A program made the position numbers and the translations under genes. From the NCBI RefSeq assembly GCF_020026915.1, contig NZ_JAINUY010000006.1, positions 62,001-126,000 of the forward strand: a stretch of 64,000 bases of DNA, written 5' to 3'. Positions 44,123-52,947 of the stretch are shown here, piece after piece. The number at the start of each line of letters is the position of its first letter. Position 1 is the stretch's first letter. Origin of the DNA: Flavobacterium potami. Its GTDB lineage: Bacteria > Bacteroidota > Bacteroidia > Flavobacteriales > Flavobacteriaceae. The notes beneath the pieces were generated by a model. The model had not been told where the DNA came from and made no database searches. It saw only the letters and a program-made list of their open reading frames with translations.

Positions 44123-44917
44123 ATGACAAAAAACAGTTTTTATCTATTGTTGCTGATCTCCGTATTATTTACGTCATGTATCCCAATGAAAGATTTAGTT
44201 TATCTTCAGGATAAAAGTTCATCAAGTGAGCAAACCAATATTGCTGCGGTAGAAGCAAAACCTTATCGATTACAGGTAAATGATGTTTTAAGTATTAATA
44301 TAAAAGCTATCGATCCAAAATTGGTGGCTATTTTTAATACAACGAGTAATCAAAATGATCAATCTGTACAATCAGAATCTGCTTTGTATTTTAATGGATT
44401 TACAGTAGATGATCATGGGAATATTAGAATTCCAATTTTGGGAGAAATGAACGTGATTGGTTATACGGTTGAAGAAGTGAGGTTAAGAATTGAAAAAAAA
44501 TTACTAGAAGAGTATTTTAAAAGTGAGGCTAACCTTTTTGTTACTGTAAAATTAGCAGGCCTTAGATATACAATAAATGGTGAAGTTGGATCGACGGGAA
44601 CAAAAGTAATATTTAAAGATAACGTAACTATTTTAGAAGCGATTGCTAATTCAGGAGATATTACAACTGTTGGTAATAGAAAAGAGGTTTCTGTAATTCG
44701 TCAGACACCAACGGGTGTTCAGATGCATAATATTGATCTGACTGATGTTAATGTAATGAAATCTCCGTATTACTATTTACAACCCAATGATTATATCTAT
44801 GTTAAGCCTTTAAGACAAAAAACATGGGGAACAGGTCAGACGGGAATACAATCAATTGGAACTATAATAACATTATTGTCATTAGCTACAACGGTTTACC
44901 TTATTATAAAAAATTAA
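44123..44917 (+). CDS. Wza-like polysaccharide export lipoprotein
   Basis: 264 residues. Lipoprotein signal (MTKNSFYLLLLISVLFTSC, Cys19), a Poly_export domain (about 45-150, VNDVLSINIKAIDPKL and VDDHGNIRIPILGEMNVIG), and an SLBB domain (about 150-230, YTINGEVGSTGT). A final hydrophobic helix (TIITLLSLATTVYLIIK) fits the transmembrane helix by which Wza-type proteins cross the outer membrane. It should form the export pore for the polymer. The kinase-type copolymerase gene follows after 11 bases. Confidence 0.92.
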   Translation: MTKNSFYLLLLISVLFTSCIPMKDLVYLQDKSSSSEQTNIAAVEAKPYRLQVNDVLSINIKAIDPKLVAIFNTTSNQNDQSVQSESALYFNGFTVDDHGNIRIPILGEMNVIGYTVEEVRLRIEKKLLEEYFKSEANLFVTVKLAGLRYTINGEVGSTGTKVIFKDNVTILEAIANSGDITTVGNRKEVSVIRQTPTGVQMHNIDLTDVNVMKSPYYYLQPNDYIYVKPLRQKTWGTGQTGIQSIGTIITLLSLATTVYLIIKN

Positions 44918-44928
44918 AGATTTAAAAA

Positions 44929-47382
44929 ATGTTAGATATTAAAGATTTTTCCATTTTTGAAAATCATTCCAATTTTGATTTTAAAGGTCTTTTGTTGAAG
45001 ATTATTAGCTACTGGAAATGGTTTGTTATTAGTTTGATCATTGCATTTACGATTGCTTATCAAGTAAATATTCGTAAAGAGAAAATTTACGGAATGCAGA
45101 CAATGATTTCCATTAAAGAAGAAAGCAATCCGTTTTTTACATCTAATACAAGTCTAGTTTTTAATTGGGGAGGAGTATCGGATCAGGTTAATGGAATTTC
45201 AACGATTCTTAAATCAAGATCGCACAACGAATTAGTGGTAGATAAACTCCAATTTTACATTGATTATTTAGAACAGGGAAAATATAATTATGTGGACTCT
45301 TATGGAGCTGTTCCTTTTTTTGTTGATATTGATAAAACAAAAGGGCAGATTGCAGGTGCATTAATAAGTATAAAATTTCTGAGCGAAAATGAATATCTAA
45401 TTACTATACCTTTTGAAAATAGTTCAGTTCCGTTAATTATATATAGTAATAATACAAATAGCGATACCTCTGTAAAACCAGAAATTTTTTCAAAAAAGTT
45501 TAAAGTTGGAGAGCGTGTCAATTTGCCTTTTCTAAATTGGAAATTGCAAATTACAGATAATCCTGGTTTTTATAAAGGAAAGGAATATTTTGTCCGCTTT
45601 AATGGTTTTGATGGAACGGTTGCTGGATATAGAGGGATTAGTGTTGAAGGAGATAGGAATGGTGGATCTATATTGACACTGTCTATGCAGGGAAGAAATA
45701 AAGCGAGAATGGTAGAATATTTAAATGCTACTGTAAGAATGCTTATAAAAATCCAGCTTGACGGGAAAAATCAGTTTGCAACAAATACTATTAGATTTAT
45801 AGATAGTACTTTGGTCGCAATGGAATCCCAGTTGAAACAAACAGGAAATGAACTGAAGACTTTTCAAAAAGACAAAAATATTTATGAGATCGAAGATGGT
45901 GGATCTAAGGTTTCAGATAAAATAATGAATTTCGATCTTGAAAAAGATCAGATAACAAGAAAGATAGCTTACTATAACTCTTTAAAATCGTATTTAAATA
46001 ATAGTGTTGATTACTCCAGATTGCCAGCTCCTTCAGTTGCAGGAATTGAAGATCCAAACATTGTAGCCAATATTGCTAAGTTAATAGCGCTTTCTACTCA
46101 GAGGTCTGAGATGGCTTATGCTGTAAAGAGCGAAAAAATCTTTAGAGATTTTGATAATCAAATGGAAGCAGTAAAAAATGTGCTTCAGGAAAATATTGCT
46201 TCTGCAAAAGTGTCATTGGTTTCTGATTTAGGTATGCTAAATGCTAAAATTGGGCAAGCTGAGGGTGTTGTAAAGAAATTGCCTGCAGAACAGCAAGAGT
46301 TGTTAAAAATTAAAAGGAAGTATGATTTAAACGATAACATTTACACAGAATTTCTCCAAAAAAGAAATGAAGCTGAAATTGTCAAAGCGTCAAATTTATC
46401 AGACATACATTTCATTGATCCTGCCAAGGATATTGGGGATGGATTAATAGGGCCAAAAACTTCTGTGAATTATGTTTTAGCTTTATTCTTAGGGACACTA
46501 ATTCCGTTATTATTTGTTTTTGGGATTTTCTTTATAAATAATTCAATTCAAAATACAGAAGATATCAGTAATTTAACTCAAATACCACTTTTGGGAGTAA
46601 TTGGTATAAACAAAAACTCTAGTAGTCTAGCTGTGTTTGATAAACCTAAATCGGCACTTTCGGAGGCTTTTAGAGGAATTCGTTCCTCATTGCAATTTTT
46701 GTACAAGAAACAGCAGGTTAGCGGTTCTAAGACTTTAATGATTACTTCGTCAATAAGTGGTGAAGGAAAAACATTCTGTTCTATCAATATAGCGACCGTT
46801 TTTGCTTTAAGTGAGAAGAAAACTGTTATTGTAGGTTTAGATTTAAGAAAACCAAGATTGGCGGACGAATTTCAATTAAACACATCTTTAGGAGTAGTTA
46901 ATTATCTTATAAGACAAAATAGTTTAGAAGAAATAACAAATTCGACTGAGATTCCAAATCTGGATGTTATACTTTCAGGACCAATTCCGCCAAACCCTTC
47001 AGAGCTAATACTCGGAGATGCTATGAAAGAGTTGATAGAGGAGTTGAAACAAAAGTACGATTACATAATTTTAGATACTCCACCAGTAGGATTGGTTGCA
47101 GATTCGCTAGAATTGGTGCAGTTTGCAGATGTTACATTGTACATCGTTAGGCAAAATCATACTAAGAAAGAAATGATTACGTTGTTAAATACCAGAATAA
47201 AACGCGGCGAATTAAGTAACGTCAGTATCGTATTAAACGGTTATGAGAACAAAGCCAAATACGGTGCAGGTTATGGTTATGGATACGGTTATGGATATGG
47301 TGCATACGCAAATGGGTATCACGAAGAGGAAATTAGGTCTGGATTTTGGAAGACATTCTTAAATAAATTTAGAAAAAAATAA
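44929..47382 (+). CDS. Wzc-like bacterial tyrosine kinase and copolymerase
   Basis: 817 residues. N-terminal Wzz domain with a membrane helix (about 28-46), a long periplasmic coiled-coil region (280-480), a second helix near 510-530, and a C-terminal kinase domain. Nucleotide motifs are Walker A SISGEGKTF (about 608-616), A' GLDLRKPRL, and B YIILDTPPVG. The tail is a Tyr-Gly cluster (about 780-800: YGAGYGYGYGYGYGAYANGY), the usual site of trans-autophosphorylation. Cycles of phosphorylation control polymer length and export through the Wza-like pore encoded just upstream. The kinase class is clear; the polymer is unknown. Confidence 0.95.
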   Translation: MLDIKDFSIFENHSNFDFKGLLLKIISYWKWFVISLIIAFTIAYQVNIRKEKIYGMQTMISIKEESNPFFTSNTSLVFNWGGVSDQVNGISTILKSRSHNELVVDKLQFYIDYLEQGKYNYVDSYGAVPFFVDIDKTKGQIAGALISIKFLSENEYLITIPFENSSVPLIIYSNNTNSDTSVKPEIFSKKFKVGERVNLPFLNWKLQITDNPGFYKGKEYFVRFNGFDGTVAGYRGISVEGDRNGGSILTLSMQGRNKARMVEYLNATVRMLIKIQLDGKNQFATNTIRFIDSTLVAMESQLKQTGNELKTFQKDKNIYEIEDGGSKVSDKIMNFDLEKDQITRKIAYYNSLKSYLNNSVDYSRLPAPSVAGIEDPNIVANIAKLIALSTQRSEMAYAVKSEKIFRDFDNQMEAVKNVLQENIASAKVSLVSDLGMLNAKIGQAEGVVKKLPAEQQELLKIKRKYDLNDNIYTEFLQKRNEAEIVKASNLSDIHFIDPAKDIGDGLIGPKTSVNYVLALFLGTLIPLLFVFGIFFINNSIQNTEDISNLTQIPLLGVIGINKNSSSLAVFDKPKSALSEAFRGIRSSLQFLYKKQQVSGSKTLMITSSISGEGKTFCSINIATVFALSEKKTVIVGLDLRKPRLADEFQLNTSLGVVNYLIRQNSLEEITNSTEIPNLDVILSGPIPPNPSELILGDAMKELIEELKQKYDYIILDTPPVGLVADSLELVQFADVTLYIVRQNHTKKEMITLLNTRIKRGELSNVSIVLNGYENKAKYGAGYGYGYGYGYGAYANGYHEEEIRSGFWKTFLNKFRKK

Positions 47383-47393
47383 ATCTTTAATAA

Positions 47394-48377
47394 ATGGAAA
47401 AAGTGATAAAAAATACAATCTTAATTACAGGAGGAGCGGGATTTATTGGTTCAAATTTGACTGAATATTTTTTAGGATTGGGTTATAAGGTTGTCTGTCT
47501 AGATAATTTTTCTACAGGACATCGTCACAATTTAAAAGATTTTTTAAGCAATCCGAATTTCAAATTAATTGAAGGTGATATTCGAAATTTAGAAGATTGT
47601 ATTCTGGCTGTTAAAGAAGCAGATTATGTGTTGCATCAAGCTGCTTTAGGTTCTGTACCTCGTTCTATAAAAGATCCAATTACTACAAATGATGTGAATG
47701 TTTCTGGTTTTCTGAATATGCTTACGGCGGCTCGTGATGCTAAAGTCAAACGTTTTGTTTATGCGGCAAGTTCTTCTACATATGGAGATTCGCAAGGATT
47801 GCCAAAAGTTGAAGCTGTTATTGGTAAGCCTCTGTCTCCTTATGCAATTACTAAATATGTGAATGAATTATATGCTGAAATTTTTAGTAAAACTTATGGG
47901 TTGGAAACTATTGGACTTCGTTACTTTAATGTTTTTGGAAGAAAACAAGATCCAAATGGAGCATATGCTGCAGTAATTCCAAAATTTGTAAAACAATTTA
48001 TTAGTTATGAAAGTCCAGTAATTAATGGAGATGGAAATTACTCTCGTGATTTTACATACATTGATAATGTGATTCAGATGAATGAATTGGCGATTACGTG
48101 TCAAAATCCAGAGGCAATTAATACCGTTTACAATACTGCTTTTGGTGATAGAAATACATTAAATGATTTAGTGAAATATTTAAAACAATACTTGTCAGAG
48201 TTAGATCCAAAAATAAATGATGTTCAGGTTGTTTATGGAGAAAATAGAGCAGGTGATATTCCGCATTCACTAGCCAGTATAGAGAAGGCAAAAAAAATGT
48301 TAGGTTACAATCCACAATATTCTTTGCAACAAGGTTTGAAAGAAGCTGTTGGTTGGTATTGGAACAATTTAAAATAA
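47394..48377 (+). CDS. UDP-N-acetylglucosamine 4-epimerase, WbpP/TviC-like
   Basis: 327 residues, extended SDR. Nucleotide loop GGAGFIGSNL, catalytic S-Y-K in AASSSTYGD and SPYAITKYVNE, and the substrate segment ALGSVPRSIKDP, which is a signature of the WbpP/TviC group acting on N-acetylated UDP-hexosamines. The typical product would be UDP-GalNAc or, together with the TviB-like dehydrogenase at 50611, UDP-GalNAcA. Substrate choice is inferred from family resemblance. Confidence 0.87.
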   Translation: MEKVIKNTILITGGAGFIGSNLTEYFLGLGYKVVCLDNFSTGHRHNLKDFLSNPNFKLIEGDIRNLEDCILAVKEADYVLHQAALGSVPRSIKDPITTNDVNVSGFLNMLTAARDAKVKRFVYAASSSTYGDSQGLPKVEAVIGKPLSPYAITKYVNELYAEIFSKTYGLETIGLRYFNVFGRKQDPNGAYAAVIPKFVKQFISYESPVINGDGNYSRDFTYIDNVIQMNELAITCQNPEAINTVYNTAFGDRNTLNDLVKYLKQYLSELDPKINDVQVVYGENRAGDIPHSLASIEKAKKMLGYNPQYSLQQGLKEAVGWYWNNLK

Positions 48378-48406
48378 ATTAAAAGATCAAGATAATAATA
48401 GATCAA

Positions 48407-49798
48407 ATGAAAATTACAAAAATTTGCTGCATAGGTGCAGGATATGTTGGTGGACCTACAATGGCGGTTATAGCTCAAAAATGTCCACATATTCAGGTTA
48501 CAGTTGTTGATTTAAATGAACAAAGAATAGCAGACTGGAATGACCCAAATCCTGAAAACATTCCGATTTATGAGCCTGGTCTTTCAGAAATTGTTTCAGA
48601 AGCAAGAGGTAGAAATCTATTTTTTTCGACTGATGTTGATAAAGCAATAGATGAAGCACAAATGATATTTATTTCGGTAAATACGCCAACCAAAACTTAC
48701 GGAAAAGGAAAGGGAATGGCAGCAGATTTAAAATATATTGAATTATGCGCAAGGCAAATTGCTAAAGTTGCAAAGCAAAATAAGATAGTAGTTGAAAAAT
48801 CAACTTTACCAGTTCGTACAGCCGAAGCAATTAAGAGTATATTGGATAATACAGGAAATGGAGTTCAATTTCAAATTTTATCAAATCCGGAGTTTTTAGC
48901 TGAAGGTACAGCTGTAACTGATTTGTTGAATCCAGATAGGATTTTAATTGGAGGTGATACAACTCCGGAGGGAGAGGAAGCAATAAATGCTTTAATTGAA
49001 GTTTACTCAAATTGGGTAAGTAAAGATAGAATTTTAACAACAAACGTTTGGTCTTCGGAATTGTCTAAACTTACAGCAAATGCTTTTTTAGCGCAACGTA
49101 TTTCATCAATTAATGCAATGTCTGAACTGTGCGAAAAAACAGGAGCAAATGTATCTGAAGTAGCGAAGGCAATAGGAATGGATAGCCGAATTGGATCTAA
49201 ATTTTTGAAAGCCTCAGTGGGTTTCGGAGGTTCTTGCTTTCAGAAAGATATTTTGAACTTAGTTTACATAGCTAAATCCTACGGTTTAAGCGAAGTTGCA
49301 GATTATTGGGAACAAGTTATTATTATGAATGATCATCAAAAAAGACGATTTTCAAATAAAATTGTTCAGACTTTATATAATACTGTTGCAGATAAAAAAA
49401 TTGCATTTTTAGGATGGGCTTTTAAAAAAGACACCAACGACACAAGAGAATCTGCTGCAATTTATGTTGCTGACGATCTAATAAATGAACAAGCACGTAT
49501 TTCGGTATACGATCCAAAAGTTTCACAAAATAAAATGCTAAACGATTTGGATTACCTTGAAACAAGATCAAAACAAGATAATGCAAATTATTTAAATGTA
49601 TTTGATAATGCTTATGAAGCTTGTAAAGATGCTCATGCAGTTGCCATTTTAACAGAATGGGATGAGTTTGCAACTTATGATTGGAAAAGAATTTATGATG
49701 CCATGCATAAGCCAGCATTTATTTTTGATGGAAGAAATATATTAGATGCCAAACAGTTAGAAGAAATTGGTTTCGTTTATAATGGAATAGGTTCGTAA
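48407..49798 (+). CDS. ugd: UDP-glucose 6-dehydrogenase
   Basis: 463 residues. It resembles the longer, animal-type UDP-glucose dehydrogenases: CIGAGYVGGPTMAVIAQKCP start, STLPVRTAEAI, NPEFLAEGTAVTDLLNPDR and the catalytic Cys in GFGGSCFQKDILNLVY. Three domains in order: NAD binding, helical dimer core, UDP binding. It oxidises UDP-glucose to UDP-glucuronate for the polymer. 29 bases separate it from the epimerase gene. Confidence 0.94.
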   Translation: MKITKICCIGAGYVGGPTMAVIAQKCPHIQVTVVDLNEQRIADWNDPNPENIPIYEPGLSEIVSEARGRNLFFSTDVDKAIDEAQMIFISVNTPTKTYGKGKGMAADLKYIELCARQIAKVAKQNKIVVEKSTLPVRTAEAIKSILDNTGNGVQFQILSNPEFLAEGTAVTDLLNPDRILIGGDTTPEGEEAINALIEVYSNWVSKDRILTTNVWSSELSKLTANAFLAQRISSINAMSELCEKTGANVSEVAKAIGMDSRIGSKFLKASVGFGGSCFQKDILNLVYIAKSYGLSEVADYWEQVIIMNDHQKRRFSNKIVQTLYNTVADKKIAFLGWAFKKDTNDTRESAAIYVADDLINEQARISVYDPKVSQNKMLNDLDYLETRSKQDNANYLNVFDNAYEACKDAHAVAILTEWDEFATYDWKRIYDAMHKPAFIFDGRNILDAKQLEEIGFVYNGIGS

Positions 49799-49863
49799 AT
49801 TTGTATTGAAAGAAGGAAAAAATTTGAGGCAGTATATTTTGCTGTCTCGTTGTAAAAAAAAAG

Positions 49864-50328
49864 ATGAATTGGTACGTAGTTTATACAAAGCCTAAGTGGG
49901 AGAAGAAAGTTGCGGATAAGCTTAGTCAATTAGGAATTGAATGCTATTGTCCAATTGTGACACAAGTTAGACAGTGGTCCGATCGCAAAAAGAAAGTCGA
50001 AGTGCCTCTTTTTAACTCCTATGTTTTTGTTCAATTAACAGACGCTGATCGAAATTCGGTTTTTCAGGTACCGGGAGTAGTAAGATATTTGTTCTGGCTC
50101 GGAAAGCCTGCAATTGTAAAAGATCAGGAAATCGAAAATATAAAAAAAAGTCTTAAAGCACCAAATATTAGTGATGTCTCTGTTTCTGAAATTCAAGTGG
50201 GTGATAAAATCAAATTAGAATCTGGGGCATTTACCAATCAAAGTGCTATTGTGCAGGAGGTCTCAAATAATTATTATATTCTAGTTTTAGAAACTTTAGG
50301 ATGTGTTCTGAAAATAAAATATAAATAA
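49864..50328 (+). CDS. UpxY-type NusG-like transcription antiterminator
   Basis: 154 residues. NusG N-terminal domain (about 1-100: MNWYVVYTKPKWEKKVADKL, SYVFVQLTDADRNSVFQVPG) and a C-terminal KOW domain (about 108-154: VGDKIKLESGAFTNQSAIVQ). In Bacteroides, UpxY proteins bind RNA polymerase and prevent early termination in the leader of their own capsule operon. Here the gene lies in the middle of the locus, not at its start, and is followed by a terminator, a fresh promoter and a structured leader RNA. Housekeeping NusG would be longer and beside secE and rplK, so a specialised paralogue is the better call. Confidence 0.9.
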   Translation: MNWYVVYTKPKWEKKVADKLSQLGIECYCPIVTQVRQWSDRKKKVEVPLFNSYVFVQLTDADRNSVFQVPGVVRYLFWLGKPAIVKDQEIENIKKSLKAPNISDVSVSEIQVGDKIKLESGAFTNQSAIVQEVSNNYYILVLETLGCVLKIKYK

Positions 50329-50350
50329 CAGCGTTATCAAGTAAAATTAA

Positions 50351-50396
50351 ACAGAAGAAAATGTCTTTTTTTAGATTTTTTTCTTCTGTTTTTTTT
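50351..50396 (+). terminator. Terminator after upxY
   Basis: ACAGAAGAAAA (50351-50361) and TTTTCTTCTGT (50379-50389) form an 11-bp stem with a 17-base T-rich loop, followed by T residues to 50396. It separates the first operon from the next promoter, unless antiterminated. Confidence 0.82.
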
Positions 50397-50488
50397 ATAA
50401 AGTAAATATTTACATCCTGATTAATAAGGTATTGTGCTTTAGTGCTTTTTTATTAACAATTTCTTTTTAAGGATTACGTGAAACCGTA

Positions 50489-50519
50489 TTGAATAACTAG
50501 AGTTATTGTGCTATATTTG
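50489..50519 (+). promoter_or_regulatory. Promoter of the second polysaccharide operon
   Basis: TTG (50489-50491), a 20-base spacer and TATATTTG (50512-50519) match the Bacteroidota promoter. The start point should be near 50525, only a few bases before the structured RNA. Confidence 0.82.
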
Positions 50520-50532
50520 CCGAAAATGATTA

Positions 50533-50599
50533 ATTTAGGTAGCTGAGTCCAAATATTGGGACTCGGAATGGCGAAGCCGTGAAATTTTACTACCTAAAT
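50533..50599 (+). ncRNA. Structured leader RNA, three-way junction
   Basis: Three helices can be drawn by hand. P1 pairs ATTTAGGTAG (50533-50542) with CTACCTAAAT (50590-50599), 10 bp without mismatch. P2 pairs CTGAGTCC (50543-50550) with GGACTCGG (50559-50566), 8 bp with one G-U. P3 pairs ATGGC (50568-50572) with GCCGT (50576-50580) around a GAA loop. A strand of 9 bases (50581-50589) joins P3 to P1. P1 ends 11 bases before the dehydrogenase ATG, so P1 folding could limit ribosome access. No T-run follows. The compact fold resembles a riboswitch or protein-binding leader; I do not recognise a known class. Confidence 0.72.
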
Positions 50600-50610
50600 A
50601 AATTGAAAAA

Positions 50611-51900
50611 ATGAAATTAAAAAATAATGTTAAAATCGCGGTTATTGGTTTGGGCTATGTCGGGTTGCCTTTAGCTCGATTATTTGCTACAAAATATTCA
50701 GTTGTCGGATTTGATATAAATGAATTGAGAGTCAGTTCATTAAAATCAGGAACAGATACAACATTAGAAGTTGAAGATAATGTTTTACAAGAGGTTTTAG
50801 TTGAAAAGGCTAATGAAGACAAAGGACTTTATTGTACTACATCATTAAGTGATATAGCAGATTGCAATTATTATATCGTTACTGTTCCTACGCCAGTTGA
50901 TAAAAACAACCGACCAGATTTGACTCCACTATATAAATCTAGCGAAACTGTCGGAAAGGTATTGAAAAAGGGAGATATTGTTATTTATGAATCTACAGTA
51001 TATCCTGGTGTTACAGAAGAACAGTGTGTTCCGGTTTTGGAACGTATTTCTGGTTTAAAATTTAATGAAGATTTCTTCGCTGGATATTCACCAGAAAGAA
51101 TAAATCCTGGAGATAAAGAACATACAGTTGAAAAGATTTTAAAGGTTACTTCAGGTTCAACTCCTGAAATTGGTTTAGAAGTAGACGCTCTTTATAAATC
51201 TGTTATTACTGCTGGAACACATTTAGCACCAACTATAAAAGTTGCTGAGGCAGCAAAAGTTATTGAGAACTCACAACGTGATATCAATATTGCTTTTGTA
51301 AATGAATTAGCGAAAATATTCAATTTAATGAATATTGATACACAAGAAGTATTAGATGCAGCTTCAACAAAATGGAACTTTTTACCATTTAAACCAGGAT
51401 TGGTTGGTGGACATTGTATTGGAGTAGATCCTTATTATTTAGCACAAAGAGCACAGGAATTTGGATATCATCCTGAAATTATATTGGCGGGAAGACGTTT
51501 AAATGACAGTATGGGAGAATATGTAGCTTCGCAAATTGTGAAGTTAATGATCAAAAAAGGAATTTCTGTGAATGGTGCAGAGCTTTTAATGCTTGGGATT
51601 ACTTTTAAAGAGAATTGTCCAGATGTTAGAAATACTAAAATTGTTGATGTTGTAAAAGCTCTAAAGGACTACGGAATAGCGGTCACTATTTTTGACCCTC
51701 TTGCAAATATTGATGAAGTTAAGAGAGAATATAAACTTGAAACTGTAAATAATTTACCAACTGATAAATTTGATGCTTTAGTTTTAGGTGTAGCACACTC
51801 AGAATTTCTAGAAATCAATTTTTCAACTTTACAAAAGGATAAAAGTTTAATTTATGATGTAAAAGGAGTTTTAGGATCTTTAGCAGATAATAGGCTATAA
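50611..51900 (+). CDS. UDP-N-acetylhexosamine 6-dehydrogenase, TviB/WbpO-like
   Basis: 429 residues. Nucleotide-sugar dehydrogenase with NAD loop VIGLGYVGLPLARLFA, STVYPGVTEEQCVPVLE, the catalytic Cys in VGGHCIGVDPYYL and the UDP-binding C-terminal domain (ITFKENCPDVRNTKIVD). This sequence type is typical of Vi-antigen TviB and WbpO, which oxidise UDP-GlcNAc or UDP-GalNAc to the uronic acid. The TviC-like epimerase in the first operon supports a UDP-GalNAcA product. First gene after the structured leader. Confidence 0.9.
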   Translation: MKLKNNVKIAVIGLGYVGLPLARLFATKYSVVGFDINELRVSSLKSGTDTTLEVEDNVLQEVLVEKANEDKGLYCTTSLSDIADCNYYIVTVPTPVDKNNRPDLTPLYKSSETVGKVLKKGDIVIYESTVYPGVTEEQCVPVLERISGLKFNEDFFAGYSPERINPGDKEHTVEKILKVTSGSTPEIGLEVDALYKSVITAGTHLAPTIKVAEAAKVIENSQRDINIAFVNELAKIFNLMNIDTQEVLDAASTKWNFLPFKPGLVGGHCIGVDPYYLAQRAQEFGYHPEIILAGRRLNDSMGEYVASQIVKLMIKKGISVNGAELLMLGITFKENCPDVRNTKIVDVVKALKDYGIAVTIFDPLANIDEVKREYKLETVNNLPTDKFDALVLGVAHSEFLEINFSTLQKDKSLIYDVKGVLGSLADNRL

Positions 51901-51927
51901 GTTTTTGGTTTCTTTTTTAAAAAAAAT

Positions 51928-52935
51928 ATGAGTTTAGATAAATCTATAACACACGTAATACTTACAGGCGGCGTTGGAAGCCGTTTATGGCCACTTTCTC
52001 GCAAAAGTAGACCAAAACAATATCTTGAAATATTTGAAGGGAAATCATTATTTGAAATGACAGTAGATAGAAACAGTCATTTGGCAAATAAAGTAATGGT
52101 TGTTGGAAATGTTGATAATCATCAATTAAGTGGAAAAGTAATGGATAAAACCAATACTTCTTACCTAAATATTATTGAGGCAACCCCTAGAAATACTGCT
52201 GCAGCAATTGCTTTTGCTGCATTTGCATCTGAACCAGATGATATTTTGATTATTACACCTTCGGATCACATAATCGATCAAATGGATAACTATAATCATG
52301 CTATATCTGAAGCTGTTTCAAAAGCAAAAGATGGTTTTATAGTTACTTTTGGAGTCATTCCTACAAAGCCTGAGACAGGTTATGGTTACATAGAAGCAGA
52401 AGGAGATAATGTCATTTCATTTCGTGAAAAACCAAACGAGACTACAGCAAAAGAATTTATTGCAAAAGGTAATTTCTTATGGAACAGTGGAATGTTTTGT
52501 TTTAAAGCAAGTGTTCTTTTAGATGAGTTGAAGAAATTTCAACTGGATGTTTATGAGAAATCTAAAAGAGTATGGGAAGCAAATAAAGAAGGATTTTTGG
52601 ATCTGAATTTATCGATGGAAATTCCTTCTATTAGTATTGATTATGCCGTCATGGAGCGAAGTAAAAAAATTAAAGTTGTTCCAGCTTCTTTTTCTTGGTC
52701 AGATTTAGGCTCATTTGAATCTGTATATGATTATTTAAATTCCAAAGGACATCCAACAGATGCTAATGGTAATATGGTTATAGGATGTGATAAGTATACC
52801 ACTTTCTTGGGATTAAAAAATACAATTTTTGTTTATACTGAAACAGCTAATTTAATTTTACAAAAAGAGAGTTCACAAGATGTGAAAGATATATATATCG
52901 AATTAGAAAGAAGAAATTCGGATTTGTTAAATTAA
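51928..52935 (+). CDS. manC: Mannose-1-phosphate guanylyltransferase
   Basis: 335 residues: only the nucleotidyltransferase domain, without the cupin-type isomerase domain of long ManC proteins. Signature GGVGSRLWPLSRKSRPKQYL, then ATPRNTAAAIAFAA, TPSDHIIDQ, and the product loop FREKPNETTAKEF with GNFLWNSGMF. It makes GDP-mannose from GTP and mannose 1-phosphate, implying mannose or a GDP-mannose-derived sugar in the polymer. Confidence 0.93.
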   Translation: MSLDKSITHVILTGGVGSRLWPLSRKSRPKQYLEIFEGKSLFEMTVDRNSHLANKVMVVGNVDNHQLSGKVMDKTNTSYLNIIEATPRNTAAAIAFAAFASEPDDILIITPSDHIIDQMDNYNHAISEAVSKAKDGFIVTFGVIPTKPETGYGYIEAEGDNVISFREKPNETTAKEFIAKGNFLWNSGMFCFKASVLLDELKKFQLDVYEKSKRVWEANKEGFLDLNLSMEIPSISIDYAVMERSKKIKVVPASFSWSDLGSFESVYDYLNSKGHPTDANGNMVIGCDKYTTFLGLKNTIFVYTETANLILQKESSQDVKDIYIELERRNSDLLN

Positions 52936-52947
52936 TTGAAATTTTAA

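Noticed and set aside
49825..49847. Hairpin GAGGCAG/CTGTCTC before upxY as a terminator or leader
   Set aside because: The stem is 7 bp with a wobble pair, no T-run follows, and the nearby TATATTTTG is not a proper promoter box. Too weak to call.
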